64,000 bases of DNA from Nocardiopsis mwathae (GCF_014201195.1 NZ_JACHDS010000001.1:3410001-3474000); one strand, 5' to 3'. Shown: positions 36,970 to 45,397, counted from the stretch's first letter. Numbers and translations: made by a program. Notes: a model not told the origin generated them from the letters alone.

Positions 36970-37173
36970 CCCGCAGTGGCGCGTTCATCGCCGAGAGCCC
37001 CCGTGTTCCGGCTGCTGCGGTCGTGACCGTATTCGGCCACGGTGGTTGGCGATCACCGGAATCGGGCACCAGACGTGATGGCGACGAATTCGTGCCACGG
37101 GAGTGCCGTCCGGCGAGCGGGCGGCGCACCTGGAATTCCCCTGCCCGTGCACGCCTGTCCTTGAGGAGGGACA

Positions 37174-37287
37174 ATGCCCCAGTCCTCCCCGATTCCGCCG
37201 ACCCCCGGAGGCTGCAGCTGCGGACCCGGCTGCGGGTGCGGCTGCCAGAGCGGCGGCCCCTGCCAGTGCGGCGGAGGTTGCAGCTAG
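37174..37287 (+). CDS. Metallothionein-like Cys-rich peptide, 37 aa
   Basis: ATG 37174 follows a strong GAGGAGGGACA. The peptide begins MPQSSPIPPTPGG and then carries eight Cys in 23 residues (CSCGPGCGCGCQSGGPCQCG, then GGCS), mostly as C-x-C pairs. That composition is expected of a small cluster-forming Cu(I)/Zn(II) metallothionein. Known actinobacterial examples such as MymT are longer (about 53 aa), so this would be a minimal form. It stands alone with its own terminator (37364-37399). Function inferred from composition only. Confidence 0.65.
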   Translation: MPQSSPIPPTPGGCSCGPGCGCGCQSGGPCQCGGGCS

Positions 37288-37363
37288 ACACGCACGGCGA
37301 GACACGACCGGACGTCACGGAGAGCGAAGAATCCCCCACACAGCCCCGACGTCCACCTGAAGA

Positions 37364-37399
37364 GCACGGGTCGTCCCAGGCCCCCGGGGCGACCCGTGC
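37364..37399 (+). terminator. Terminator after the Cys-rich peptide gene
   Basis: 10-bp stem GCACGGGTCG / CGACCCGTGC with an inner CCC/GGG pairing, 77 bases after the peptide stop. Confidence 0.6.
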
Positions 37400-37547
37400 A
37401 TTGCCGTGCGCGCCCGGTTCCGCTGTCGGCTCCGGCGCGTCCTGTCGGCTTTCCCCCACACGCGTTGCCACAATGCGTAACAATGCATGCACACTCAGGC
37501 ACTCGGGCGGGCTGGGGCGGAGCATCTTCGGCGGGGGGAATGGCACG

Positions 37548-37916
37548 ATGTCGATTTCCGACATGTTCGCATCGGCGGCAGGGCAACTGGACGACCACGA
37601 ACGGCTCCGCCTCTATGTCGAGGGCGTACGCGAACGGGCCGCCAAGGCGGTGCCGTGGGGGCCGGACACCGTCGGGATCCCCCGCCAGGTCGGCGACAGC
37701 CCGCTGCTGCGGATCAACGACGTCGCGTTCTACGCCAACGCGCGCGAGGAGGTCGCCGGCTTCGCGGAGCTGTGCCTGGGCCTGCTCACCCTGCACCAGC
37801 CGCGCGACGGCGGCGGCCTGACCAGCGGTAACACCGCCCCCGCGCAGCGCTGCAAGTGCTGCATGCTGCGTTGGCCCTGCCCGACGCTGCGCGAGATGGC
37901 CCGACTCCTCGACTGA
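37548..37916 (+). CDS. Hypothetical protein with C-terminal CKCCMLRWPCP motif
   Basis: 122 aa. The first 90 residues look helical and charged (DHERLRLYVEGVRERAAKAV; REEVAGFAELCLGLLTLHQP). The C-terminus carries QRCKCCMLRWPCPTLREMAR, a compact cluster of four Cys suited to metal binding or redox chemistry. ATG 37548 follows GCGGGGGGAATGGCACG. I do not know the family. It lies between the metallothionein-like peptide and the KstR2-like regulator; a link to metal homeostasis is conceivable but unsupported. Confidence 0.6.
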   Translation: MSISDMFASAAGQLDDHERLRLYVEGVRERAAKAVPWGPDTVGIPRQVGDSPLLRINDVAFYANAREEVAGFAELCLGLLTLHQPRDGGGLTSGNTAPAQRCKCCMLRWPCPTLREMARLLD

Positions 37917-37993
37917 CCACCGCGCCGGCACGGCCCGGGGGGCACCGGTCGGCGCCGCGTCCACCGGACGCGCACTCCGACGTCGGCGGCATA

Positions 37994-38755
37994 ATGAGGG
38001 GCGTGAACACCCCAGACCAGAACGCCTCGGTGACCTCCGGGGACACCTCCGGAAACGACGCCGCCGGGCGCAGCGCCCGCAGGCGCGGGCGGGGTCGCCA
38101 GGGCACCTCCGCGCTCGCCTCGGAGCGGCGCGGCAACCTGGTGCGGCTCGCGGCCGAGCTCTTCGCCGAGAAGGGCTTCCAGGCCACCACCGTCCGCGAG
38201 ATCGCCGACGAGGCCGGGATCCTCTCCGGCAGCCTCTACCACCACTTCGACTCCAAGGAGTCGATCGTGGACGAGGTCCTCTCCTCCTTCCTCGACGACC
38301 TCCTGCGCGACTACCGCGCCGCCGTCGCCGAGGGCGGCGACCCGCGCGAGCTGCTGGGCCGCCTCGTCCACGCCGCCTACCGGTCGCTCCGGCCGCACCG
38401 CGCCGCCATAACGGTCGTGCAGAACGACTGGAACTACCTCCGCCAGTTCCCCCGCTTCGACTACCTCGGCACCTGCGAGCAGGAGATCCGCGACATCTGG
38501 ATCGACGTCATCCGCGACGGCCAGGCCCGGGGCGTCTTCCGGACCGACATCGACCCCAAGCTCACCTACCGGATGATCCGCGACACCATCTGGGTGACGG
38601 TGCGCTGGTACCGGCCCGAGGGCGCGCTGAGCCCCGCTGACCTCGCCGATCACTTCATCTCGGTGTTCTTCGACGGCATCGTGCTGGGCGAGCGCGGCAC
38701 CGCGCCACGGCCGGCGGCGCCGCCCTCCGCATCGACCTCCCCGGACGACGCATGA
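37994..38755 (+). CDS. TetR-family repressor, KstR2-like
   Basis: 253 aa. After a disordered 40-residue N-terminus comes a TetR HTH (residues ~48-86: LVRLAAELFAEKGFQATTVR, EIADEAGILSGSLYHHFDSK). The C-terminal domain (YRMIRDTIWVTVRWYRPEGA, LSPADLADHFISVFFDGIVL) is very close to mycobacterial KstR2, which senses HIP-CoA and represses late cholesterol-ring genes. ATG 37994 lacks a ribosome binding site, so GTG 38003 or leaderless translation is possible. No copy of the CCAAGC operator precedes the gene itself. Its 3' end overlaps the AlkD gene by 4 bases. It is the best candidate regulator for the four operator sites in this window (inference). Confidence 0.88.
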   Translation: MRGVNTPDQNASVTSGDTSGNDAAGRSARRRGRGRQGTSALASERRGNLVRLAAELFAEKGFQATTVREIADEAGILSGSLYHHFDSKESIVDEVLSSFLDDLLRDYRAAVAEGGDPRELLGRLVHAAYRSLRPHRAAITVVQNDWNYLRQFPRFDYLGTCEQEIRDIWIDVIRDGQARGVFRTDIDPKLTYRMIRDTIWVTVRWYRPEGALSPADLADHFISVFFDGIVLGERGTAPRPAAPPSASTSPDDA

Positions 38756-39480
38756 CCGCGCACCTCGGGCTGATCGCCGCCGTCCGCGACCGGCTGTGCG
38801 AACTCGCCGACCCCGACAAGGCGGGCCCGATGCGCGCCTACATGAAGTCCGAGCTGCCGTTCCACGGGGTGCAGGCCGGGCCGCGGCGGCGCGCGATGGA
38901 CGAGATCTTCGCCGCCTACCCGCTCGACGACGCCGCGGCGTGGGGGGACACCGTCCGCACCCTGTGGCGGGCGGCCACGCACCGCGAGGAGCGCTACGCC
39001 GCGGTCCAGCTGACCGGGCACCCCCGCTACCTGGACTTCCAGGGCACCGCCGCGGTGGGCCTGTACGAGGACCTGATCGTGGCCGGGGCGTGGTGGGACT
39101 ACGTGGACGAGATCGCGGTCCGGCGCATCGGCCCGCTGCTGCGCGAGGACCCCGAGCGGATGCGGCCGCTCGTCCGCGGCTGGGCCCTGTCGGGCGACCT
39201 GTGGCTGCGACGCACGGCCATCATCTGCCAGAACGGCGCCGGTGCGCGGACCGACCCGGGGCTGCTGTTCGGCGTCATCGAGCCGAACCTGGACCACCAG
39301 GGGTTCTTCATCCGCAAGGCCATCGGGTGGGCGCTGCGCTCGTATGCGCGCGTCGAGCCCGACGCCGTGGCCCGCTTCGTGGCCGACACCGGGCAGCGGA
39401 TGTCGCCGCTGTCGCGGCGCGAGGCGCTGAAGCACCTGCGGGTCCCCGAGAACGGACACGGCGCCCGCGCCCTCGTCTGA
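38752..39480 (+). CDS. DNA alkylation repair protein, AlkD-like
   Basis: 242-aa HEAT-repeat DNA glycosylase family (KAGPMRAYMKSELPFHGVQA; YAAVQLTGHPRY; WWDYVDEIAVRRIGPLLRED; LWLRRTAIICQNGAGARTDP; FIRKAIGWALRSYAR). The WWDxVD motif contributes the catalytic Asp in AlkD-type enzymes that excise N3/N7-alkylated purines. It is translationally coupled to the KstR2-like gene (ATGA at 38752-38755), a chance or conserved operon of unclear meaning. Confidence 0.88.
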   Translation: MTAHLGLIAAVRDRLCELADPDKAGPMRAYMKSELPFHGVQAGPRRRAMDEIFAAYPLDDAAAWGDTVRTLWRAATHREERYAAVQLTGHPRYLDFQGTAAVGLYEDLIVAGAWWDYVDEIAVRRIGPLLREDPERMRPLVRGWALSGDLWLRRTAIICQNGAGARTDPGLLFGVIEPNLDHQGFFIRKAIGWALRSYARVEPDAVARFVADTGQRMSPLSRREALKHLRVPENGHGARALV

Positions 39481-39618
39481 CCGGCCGCGCCGACCCTGCG
39501 CCGGCCCCGCACCTCCCAGGAAATTCCCAGCGATCCGCGTTCCGGCCGTGACCCGAAGGCCGGGCGGCGTTACGCTGAGCGGGTTCGCCGATCCCCGGTG
39601 GTTGGACGGAGGGTGCCC

Positions 39619-40629
39619 ATGGCCGAGCGGACGTCGTCGGCCGCTCAGCGGCTGCGTACCCGCAGGCGCACCTGGTACGGGATGAAGAGGCACGTCAAGC
39701 GGGTCCTCGGGTGGAGGCTGCCGAACCTGGCCATGCGCGGTGCGGTGCGGGTGGCCGCGCCCTCGCTGCGTGCCACCGGTCGGCTGCCGGCCCCCGCCGG
39801 GATCCCGGAGGTCACCGGCCGCGTCTACGGCTCGGAGTTCGCCATGCTCCGGCCGGCGCGGTGCGTGGTGGCCAAGGAGCTGTACTGGGGCGGCGGTCAC
39901 CGCCCGCAGCCCGCCGACGACTTCGCGGTCCGGCTCTTCGCGGCCGTGGCCCGGCGCTGCGGCACGATGTTCGACATCGGCGCCTACACCGGGCTGTTCA
40001 CCCTGGTCGGGACGGCCGTCAACCCGCGGATCCGGGCGCACGCCTTCGAGATCGCCCCCGAGGTCTACCACGCCCTGTTCGACAACTGCGTACGCAACCG
40101 GGTGCTGGACCGGGTCACCCTGCACCACACGGGTGTGGGCGACCCGGCGCGGCGGGCCACCATGCCCGTGCGCTCGGCCGACTCCGCCCTGCCCTGCTTC
40201 TACTCCGACGACATGGCCTTCGACGACGGGGTGCCCGTCGAGATCGTCGCCCTCGACGCGTTCACCGACACGGTGCCCCAGGGCGGCTCCACCGTGCTCA
40301 AGGTGGATGTCGAGGGCACGGAGACCGCGGTGTTCGAACACGGGTCGCGGTTCGTCAAGGAGCACCGCCCCGACATCCTGTGCGAGGTGCTTCCCGGTGC
40401 CGACACCGGCCGGCTGCACGCGCTGCTGGAGCCGCTGGGCTACCGGTTCCACCTGGTCGGCGAGCAGGCACTGGCCCCGGCCACCCCCGTACGGGGCCAT
40501 GACCGGTTCCGCGACTGGTTCTTCACCACCCGCGCCCCCGCCGGGCTGCGGGAGCTCGGGATCCCGGTGGCGCGACTGCCGGAGGGACGGCGACCGGAGT
40601 CCGCCACGAGCAGCGCCGCGCTGCCGTAG
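39619..40629 (+). CDS. FkbM-family SAM methyltransferase
   Basis: 336 aa. FkbM-type core: MFDIGAYTGLFTLVGTAVNP (SAM motif), AFEIAPEVYHALFDNCVRNR, TVLKVDVEGTETAVFEHGSR and EHRPDILCEVLPG. The family O-methylates sugars, polyketides or peptides. ATG 39619 follows GGAGGGTGCCC; a GTG at 39598 is in frame. The gene stands alone, and its last ~190 bases overlap the convergent thiolase gene. Substrate unknown. Confidence 0.85.
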   Translation: MAERTSSAAQRLRTRRRTWYGMKRHVKRVLGWRLPNLAMRGAVRVAAPSLRATGRLPAPAGIPEVTGRVYGSEFAMLRPARCVVAKELYWGGGHRPQPADDFAVRLFAAVARRCGTMFDIGAYTGLFTLVGTAVNPRIRAHAFEIAPEVYHALFDNCVRNRVLDRVTLHHTGVGDPARRATMPVRSADSALPCFYSDDMAFDDGVPVEIVALDAFTDTVPQGGSTVLKVDVEGTETAVFEHGSRFVKEHRPDILCEVLPGADTGRLHALLEPLGYRFHLVGEQALAPATPVRGHDRFRDWFFTTRAPAGLRELGIPVARLPEGRRPESATSSAALP

Positions 40630-41753
40630 GCGCCGCCGAACCCGGTGCACAGCGCCACCTCGGCGCCGGGAACCTGGTTCACGCCGTCGCCGCGCAGCTG
40701 GCGCACGGCCTCGGCCACGTTGTTCAGCCCGTGCACGTAGCCCTCGGAGAGCAGTCCGCCGTGCGGGTTGACCGGGATGCGTCCCGTGGCGCCGATGGCC
40801 CCGGTACGCAGCGCGTCGGCGAGGCCGGCCGGCGCGACCAGCCGGAAGTCGGTCAGCTGGCGGGGGACGAGGAAGGAGTAGGCGTCGTAGAGCAACGCCA
40901 CGTCCACGTCCCGCGGCCCCATCCCGGCTGCGGCGTACAGCCGCGGGGCCAGGTCCGAGGAGAACACGGCGGCGGGATCGGGGCTGCGGTCGAGTCGGGA
41001 GAGGTCGGGGCGGCCACCGCGCACCACCGCGCGCACGCGCGGAGCACCCGCGGCGTCGGACCGGTCGGCCGCGGTGAGAACGAGCGCGCAGGCCCCGTCG
41101 GTCTCCTGGCAGCAGTCGGCCCGGCGCAGGGGGTCGGCCACCATCGGGGCGGCGCGGTGGTCGGCGGGCGGCAGGGGTGCACGGCGAAGGGCGCGCGGGT
41201 TGGCGGCGGCGTGGTCGCGCGAGGCCGCGACGACGGCCGCCAGGTCGTCGGTGTCCAGGCCTGCGGTGTGCAGGTAGGCGCGGGCCACCAGGGCGAAGTG
41301 TTCGACCGGGCCCAGGACGCCGTAGGGGAGGGTGAACTGGGCCTCGATCCCCGTGCCCAGGCGCAGGCCCTGCCGGTTCATCCGGTGCCCGGAGCGCCCG
41401 TTGAGGGCGCGGGAGACGAGCACGGTGGCCGCCTGCCCGGTGGCGATGAGCATGGCGGCGTCGCCGAGGAGGGAGGCGCACTGGGTGCCGCCGCCGTGGA
41501 CGTCGTTGTGCCAGCCGAGCCGGGGCAGGGCGAGTTCGCGGGCGAGGCCGGTGGCGGGCGCCTGGTCCGCCTCGCCGAGGTGGTAGGTGAGGATGGCGTC
41601 GACGTCGGTCGGCTCCAGTCCGGCGTCGGCCAGCGCGGCGCGGGCGGCCTCGGCGGCAAGGGACAGCGCACTGCGGCCGGAGGAGCGGGTGAGGGCGGTC
41701 ATTCCGACGCCGGTGACGGCGGCGCGGTCGGCGATCCCGTCGTGGCGGCGCAT
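40440..41753 (-). CDS. Thiolase/SCP-x-like protein with a retained active-site Cys
   Basis: 437 aa of the same branch as the protein at 33892, but with VHGGGTQCASLLGDAAMLIA, so the acyl-accepting Cys is present. Other signatures: VALLYDAYSFLVPRQLTDF and NPHGGLLSEGYVHGLNNVAE. The family part ends at about residue 385 (GSAALLVADSG). The last ~50 residues are encoded antisense to the FkbM gene and are Arg/Ser-rich, so they are probably read-through from a lost stop. ATG 41753 follows GGAGGGCACCG. No DUF35 gene is adjacent; the one at 49466 may serve it. Confidence 0.78.
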   Translation of the reverse strand: MRRHDGIADRAAVTGVGMTALTRSSGRSALSLAAEAARAALADAGLEPTDVDAILTYHLGEADQAPATGLARELALPRLGWHNDVHGGGTQCASLLGDAAMLIATGQAATVLVSRALNGRSGHRMNRQGLRLGTGIEAQFTLPYGVLGPVEHFALVARAYLHTAGLDTDDLAAVVAASRDHAAANPRALRRAPLPPADHRAAPMVADPLRRADCCQETDGACALVLTAADRSDAAGAPRVRAVVRGGRPDLSRLDRSPDPAAVFSSDLAPRLYAAAGMGPRDVDVALLYDAYSFLVPRQLTDFRLVAPAGLADALRTGAIGATGRIPVNPHGGLLSEGYVHGLNNVAEAVRQLRGDGVNQVPGAEVALCTGFGGAYGSAALLVADSGRRPSGSRATGIPSSRSPAGARVVKNQSRNRSWPRTGVAGASACSPTRWNR

Positions 41754-42148
41754 CGGTGCCCTCCGTCGGTGCGGCCGATCGCGCGGCGGTTCGGCGGAGG
41801 TGGGCGGCGCGGTTCGACGCCACCTGCCGGAGAAGGGGCGCGATCCATCTCCGACAGGCGACGCGTTCTTCCATGCCTGCCGTCCGGCACACCCGGCGGA
41901 CCTGCGGTCCGCCGAACGCTCTCACCGGGCTGCGGCCATGTCCCGACGCTAATACCGAATCATGTTCCGGGGCAAGCCTCGAAAAGGAACTTGTTACAGT
42001 TCGTTCCGCCCGACCACAGGAGACCGAGAGAAGCACCTGGGGGCGTGATCACCGGGTTCCACGCACGGCGGACACCCCACTTTGAAACCAGAACAAGAAC
42101 ATGATCTAACTCAGTGTCGCCCACCGGAGAGCATCCGCCGGACACGAC
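41754..42148. other. Intergenic region upstream of the second thiolase-like gene
   Basis: About 395 bases without a gene. Bases 41940-42010 are relatively AT-rich and hold the dyad annotated at 41986-42007; this is the probable promoter of the minus-strand thiolase gene. Confidence 0.4.
41986..42007. promoter_or_regulatory. Candidate operator with KstR-like core (GGAACTTGTTACAGTTCGTTCC)
   Basis: Nested dyads GGAAC/GTTCC and GAACT/AGTTC. The stretch AGGAACTTGTTACA fits the mycobacterial KstR consensus TnnAACnnGTTnnA except for its first base. It lies about 235 bases upstream of the thiolase start. Confidence 0.35.
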
Positions 42149-42454
42149 CTAACCGGGGTCGGTGATGCGGATCTGCGCCGACGCGCGGTCGGCGAGCAGC
42201 GGGCGGATCAGGGCCAGCACCTCCTGGTGGTCGGGGTGGTCGCGGTACACGTCGAGCGCCTTCTCGTCGGCCAGGTCGGCGACGACCGCGAAGTCGTAGG
42301 TGCCCTCGCTGACACCGAGGTCCGACCCGAAGGTGTAGTCCCTCAGCTCGGGGATGCGCGAAGGCAGCCGGGACAACCCGTCGACCACCGCCTCCACCTG
42401 GTCGGGGGTGACGCCGTCGGTCCAGCGGAACAGTGCGATATGCCGAAGTGCCAT
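42149..42454 (-). CDS. Dabb-family (stress-responsive A/B barrel) protein
   Basis: 101 aa, one ferredoxin-like alpha/beta-barrel domain (MALRHIALFRWTDGVTPDQV; YTFGSDLGVSEGTYDFAVVA; DEKALDVYRDHPDHQEVLAL). Dabb proteins dimerise; some act as small cyclases or decarboxylases, many are uncharacterised. ATG 42454. Divergent from the LLM operon, with operator site 3 between, so probably in the same regulon. Confidence 0.85.
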   Translation of the reverse strand: MALRHIALFRWTDGVTPDQVEAVVDGLSRLPSRIPELRDYTFGSDLGVSEGTYDFAVVADLADEKALDVYRDHPDHQEVLALIRPLLADRASAQIRITDPG

Positions 42455-42576
42455 GGTCGCGAACCTACCGCGCGCCGGTCGGACGGGGACAGGCGGCAGG
42501 CGGCAGGCGGTGCGGGGCGCCGCCGCATCGCGCCGCCCGTGGATCTGGCCGCCCTCCGACCGCCCTGTTACGCTGA

Positions 42577-42592
42577 CCAAGCGAGCGCTTGG
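42577..42592. promoter_or_regulatory. KstR2-like operator, site 3 (CCAAGCGAGCGCTTGG)
   Basis: Same motif as sites 1 and 2, flanked by A and T. It lies between the divergent Dabb gene (start 42454) and the LLM gene (start 42646). Confidence 0.8.
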
Positions 42593-42645
42593 TGAACTTG
42601 GTGTGCGCACGGCGCCGCCGCCATCCGCGTGAGGAGCGGCTCCCG

Positions 42646-43716
42646 ATGAGGTTCTCCACCTTCCACCTGTTCCACCGGTTCGACGGCCAGTCGCACCGGG
42701 AGGTCTACGACCACCACATCGAACTCGTCGAGCTGGCCGAGGAGCTCGGCTTCGACGGTGTCCGCCTGGCCGAGCACCACTTCCGCGACTACGGGGTGGT
42801 GCCCTCGATCCTCACCTTCCTCGGCCACCTCGCGGCGCGCACCGAACGGCTGCGGCTGGGCACCGGCATCGTGGTACTGCCGCTGCACCACCCCGTCCAC
42901 GTCGCCGAGCAGGCCGCGCTGGTGGATGTACTGTCCGGCGGGCGGCTCGACTTCGGGGTCGGCCGCGGTTACCAGAGCTTCGAGTTCGACGGCTTCGGGG
43001 TCGACCTCGCCGAGGCGCGGGCGCGCTTCGACGAGTCCCTGGACGTCGTCCTGGGCCTGTGGAGCGGCAAGGAGTTCCGGCACACCGGGGACTTCAGCCG
43101 GGTCGCACCCGGCCTCGCCGACGGCGTGCGGCTGCACCCCGCGCCCTTGCAGGCGCCGCATCCGCCCGTGCACGTCGCCGCCGTCAGCCCGGAGACGGTC
43201 GAGCGGTACGCGGCGCGCGGACTGCCCATCCTGGCCGACCCGGCCGCGCCCTTCCGCCGGGTCGCCGAGGCCGCCGCGGCCTGGCGCGCGACCGCGACCG
43301 CCCACGGTCACGACCCCGAAGCGGCGGAGCTGGTCGTGAGCCGGTCGGTGTACGTGGCGCCCACCGCCGAGCAGGCCCGCGCGGACCTGGAGCGGTTCGA
43401 GGCCTCCTTCGACCGCGCACGCCTGTTCAACCGGCGCAGCGCTCCCATCGACGCCCGCACCGGCGAGGTGGCCCAGGGGTTCGAGTACTGGCAGAACCGG
43501 TACCTCAAGGGCGGCTCGGTCGGCCCCGACTTCCGCTGGGAGCAGCTGGAGGTCATCGGCGACCCCGGGCGGGTGATCGGGCAGATCGGCATGCTCCGCG
43601 ACATGGGCTTCGACCACCTCCTCTGCGACTTCGGCAGCACCCGTCCGATGCCCGTCGAGGAGGCCCGCCGCGTGCTGTCCTTCTTCGCCGCCGAGGTCAT
43701 GCCCGCGTTCCGGTGA
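42646..43716 (+). CDS. LLM-class flavin-dependent oxidoreductase (second copy)
   Basis: 356-aa luciferase-like TIM barrel (ELVELAEELGFDGVRLAEHH; RLRLGTGIVVLPLHHPVHVA; DVLSGGRLDFGVGRGYQSFE; SPETVERYAARGLPILAD). Related to the protein at 27831 but clearly divergent, so the two probably act on different substrates or steps. ATG 42646 follows GAGGAGCGGCTCCCG. It precedes an acyl-CoA ligase homologue by 82 bases, the same LLM-then-ligase order as at 27831-31753, and has operator site 3 upstream. Confidence 0.87.
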   Translation: MRFSTFHLFHRFDGQSHREVYDHHIELVELAEELGFDGVRLAEHHFRDYGVVPSILTFLGHLAARTERLRLGTGIVVLPLHHPVHVAEQAALVDVLSGGRLDFGVGRGYQSFEFDGFGVDLAEARARFDESLDVVLGLWSGKEFRHTGDFSRVAPGLADGVRLHPAPLQAPHPPVHVAAVSPETVERYAARGLPILADPAAPFRRVAEAAAAWRATATAHGHDPEAAELVVSRSVYVAPTAEQARADLERFEASFDRARLFNRRSAPIDARTGEVAQGFEYWQNRYLKGGSVGPDFRWEQLEVIGDPGRVIGQIGMLRDMGFDHLLCDFGSTRPMPVEEARRVLSFFAAEVMPAFR

Positions 43717-43798
43717 CGCCCGGGACCCGCTCCCCCCTCCCCGCCCCGTCCACCCGGTGTCCTGACGCCCGACCCCCCCGCGACGAACGGAGACCCCC

Positions 43799-45397
43799 AT
43801 GCCCGAGCCCGCCGCGAGCGGCACCGCCGCGCTGCCCGCGACCCGGCCCGACACCGTCCACCGGCTCACACTGGGCGACATCCTGCGCGAGCACCGCCGC
43901 AGCCACCCGCACACCACCGCCGCCGTCGACGGCGGCATCCGGCTCACCTACCCGCAGCTCGACGACCGGGTGAACCGGCTGGCCGAGGCCCTGCGCGCGG
44001 CCGGGGTGGGGCGCGGGGACCGGGTGCTGCACATCGGCCGCAACTCGGTGCGCCTGCAGGAGGCGCTGCTCGCCGCCGCCAAGCTCGGCGCCGTCTTCGT
44101 CCCCGCGAACTGGCGGCAGAGCACCGACGAGCTCGCGTTCGTCCTCGGCGACCTCGCCCCCGCCGCGGTCTTCTGGCAGCCGCGGACCGCGGCCGAACCG
44201 CTCGCCCGGGACCGGGCCGCGGCGGGAGCCCCGGAGCCGTGGATCCGGTGCGGCGGCCCCGACGACGCCTACGAGCGATTCCTCGCGTCCGGGCCGGCCC
44301 ACGACCCCGAGGAGCCGGTGCACGGCGCCGAGCCCGTCCTCGGCCTCTACACGGCGGCCTTCGACGGCCGCCCCGACTGCGCGCTGCTCAGCCACGACGC
44401 ACTGGTCGCGCACAGCACCACGCTGCTGTGGCTGCGCCGCATCCGCCCGGGATTCACCTTCCTCAACAGCGGCCCGCTGTTCCATGTCGGCACCCTCATG
44501 TTCCACCTGGCCGCTTTCCACGCCGGGGGCACCAACGTCTTCATGCCCGACTTCGACCCCGCCGAGGCGGCGCGGCTGATCGAGGCGGAGCGGGTGGACC
44601 ACATGTTCGGCTTCGGCCCGATGCTCGACGCCGTCGCCGCCGCCAACACCGCCGGGGACGGCCGCCCCCGGCACGACCTGTCCAGCCTGCGCTTCACCTC
44701 GCACTCCCCGGACTGGGACGCGCAGATCACCGTGGGAACCGACCCGTGGAACGCCTCGGGGATGGGCGGCTACGGCCAGACCGAGGTCGGCGGCATGCTC
44801 ACCTTCCTGGCCCTGGGCATGGGCGGGGCGGGGACGGCCGGACGGCCCTCGCCCCTGGCGCAGGTGCGCGTCGTCGGACCGGATGGCACGGAGCTTCCGG
44901 TGGGCGCGACCGGCGAGCTCGTGGCGCGCGGGCCGAGCCTGTTCAGCGGCTTCTTCGACCGCCCCGCGCTCAACGCCCGCAGGGCGGCGGGCGGCTGGCA
45001 CCATACCGGCGACCTCGGGCGGCGGGAGCCCGACGGCACGATCACGTTCATCGGGCCGTGCACGCGGATGATCAAGTCCGGCAACGAGAACATCTACCCG
45101 GCCGAGGTGGAGCGCGCGCTGGCCGCGCACCCGGAGGTGGCCGAGGCCGCGGTGATCGGCGTCCCCGACGGCACGTGGGGCCAGAGCGTCACCGCGATCG
45201 TGCGGCGCGCGCCCGGCTCCGCGCTCACCGGGGAGCGCCTGATCGAGCACGTGCGCGCGGCCATCGCCTCCTACAAGAAGCCGCGCCGCGTGGTGTTCGT
45301 CGACGAGGAGCTGCCGAAGTCGGGGCCGGGCCCCGACTACACCGCGCTGGACGCCGCCTACGGCGGCGGTGGCTACCCGGGGGCGTCCGGCACCTGA
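43799..45397 (+). CDS. AMP-forming acyl-CoA ligase homologue with a degenerate P-loop
   Basis: 532 aa with the overall ANL fold (LRLTYPQLDDRVNRLAEALR region; SGNENIYPAEVERALAAHPE; VAEAAVIGVPDGTWGQSVTA). Where active ligases have TSGTTGxPKG, it reads TAAFDGRPDCAL (185-196), without the Gly/Lys loop. The usual catalytic Lys near the C-terminus falls in LPKSGPGPDYTALD, with altered spacing. It may still bind acyl substrates or use a non-canonical nucleotide site. ATG 43799 follows GGAGACCCCC. In operon with the LLM enzyme. Function uncertain. Confidence 0.75.
   Translation: MPEPAASGTAALPATRPDTVHRLTLGDILREHRRSHPHTTAAVDGGIRLTYPQLDDRVNRLAEALRAAGVGRGDRVLHIGRNSVRLQEALLAAAKLGAVFVPANWRQSTDELAFVLGDLAPAAVFWQPRTAAEPLARDRAAAGAPEPWIRCGGPDDAYERFLASGPAHDPEEPVHGAEPVLGLYTAAFDGRPDCALLSHDALVAHSTTLLWLRRIRPGFTFLNSGPLFHVGTLMFHLAAFHAGGTNVFMPDFDPAEAARLIEAERVDHMFGFGPMLDAVAAANTAGDGRPRHDLSSLRFTSHSPDWDAQITVGTDPWNASGMGGYGQTEVGGMLTFLALGMGGAGTAGRPSPLAQVRVVGPDGTELPVGATGELVARGPSLFSGFFDRPALNARRAAGGWHHTGDLGRREPDGTITFIGPCTRMIKSGNENIYPAEVERALAAHPEVAEAAVIGVPDGTWGQSVTAIVRRAPGSALTGERLIEHVRAAIASYKKPRRVVFVDEELPKSGPGPDYTALDAAYGGGGYPGASGT

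Noticed and set aside
38650-42036. 1128-aa minus-strand open frame over AlkD, FkbM and the thiolase-like gene
   Set aside because: Covers several recognisable genes in another frame; composition is Arg/Pro-rich noise.
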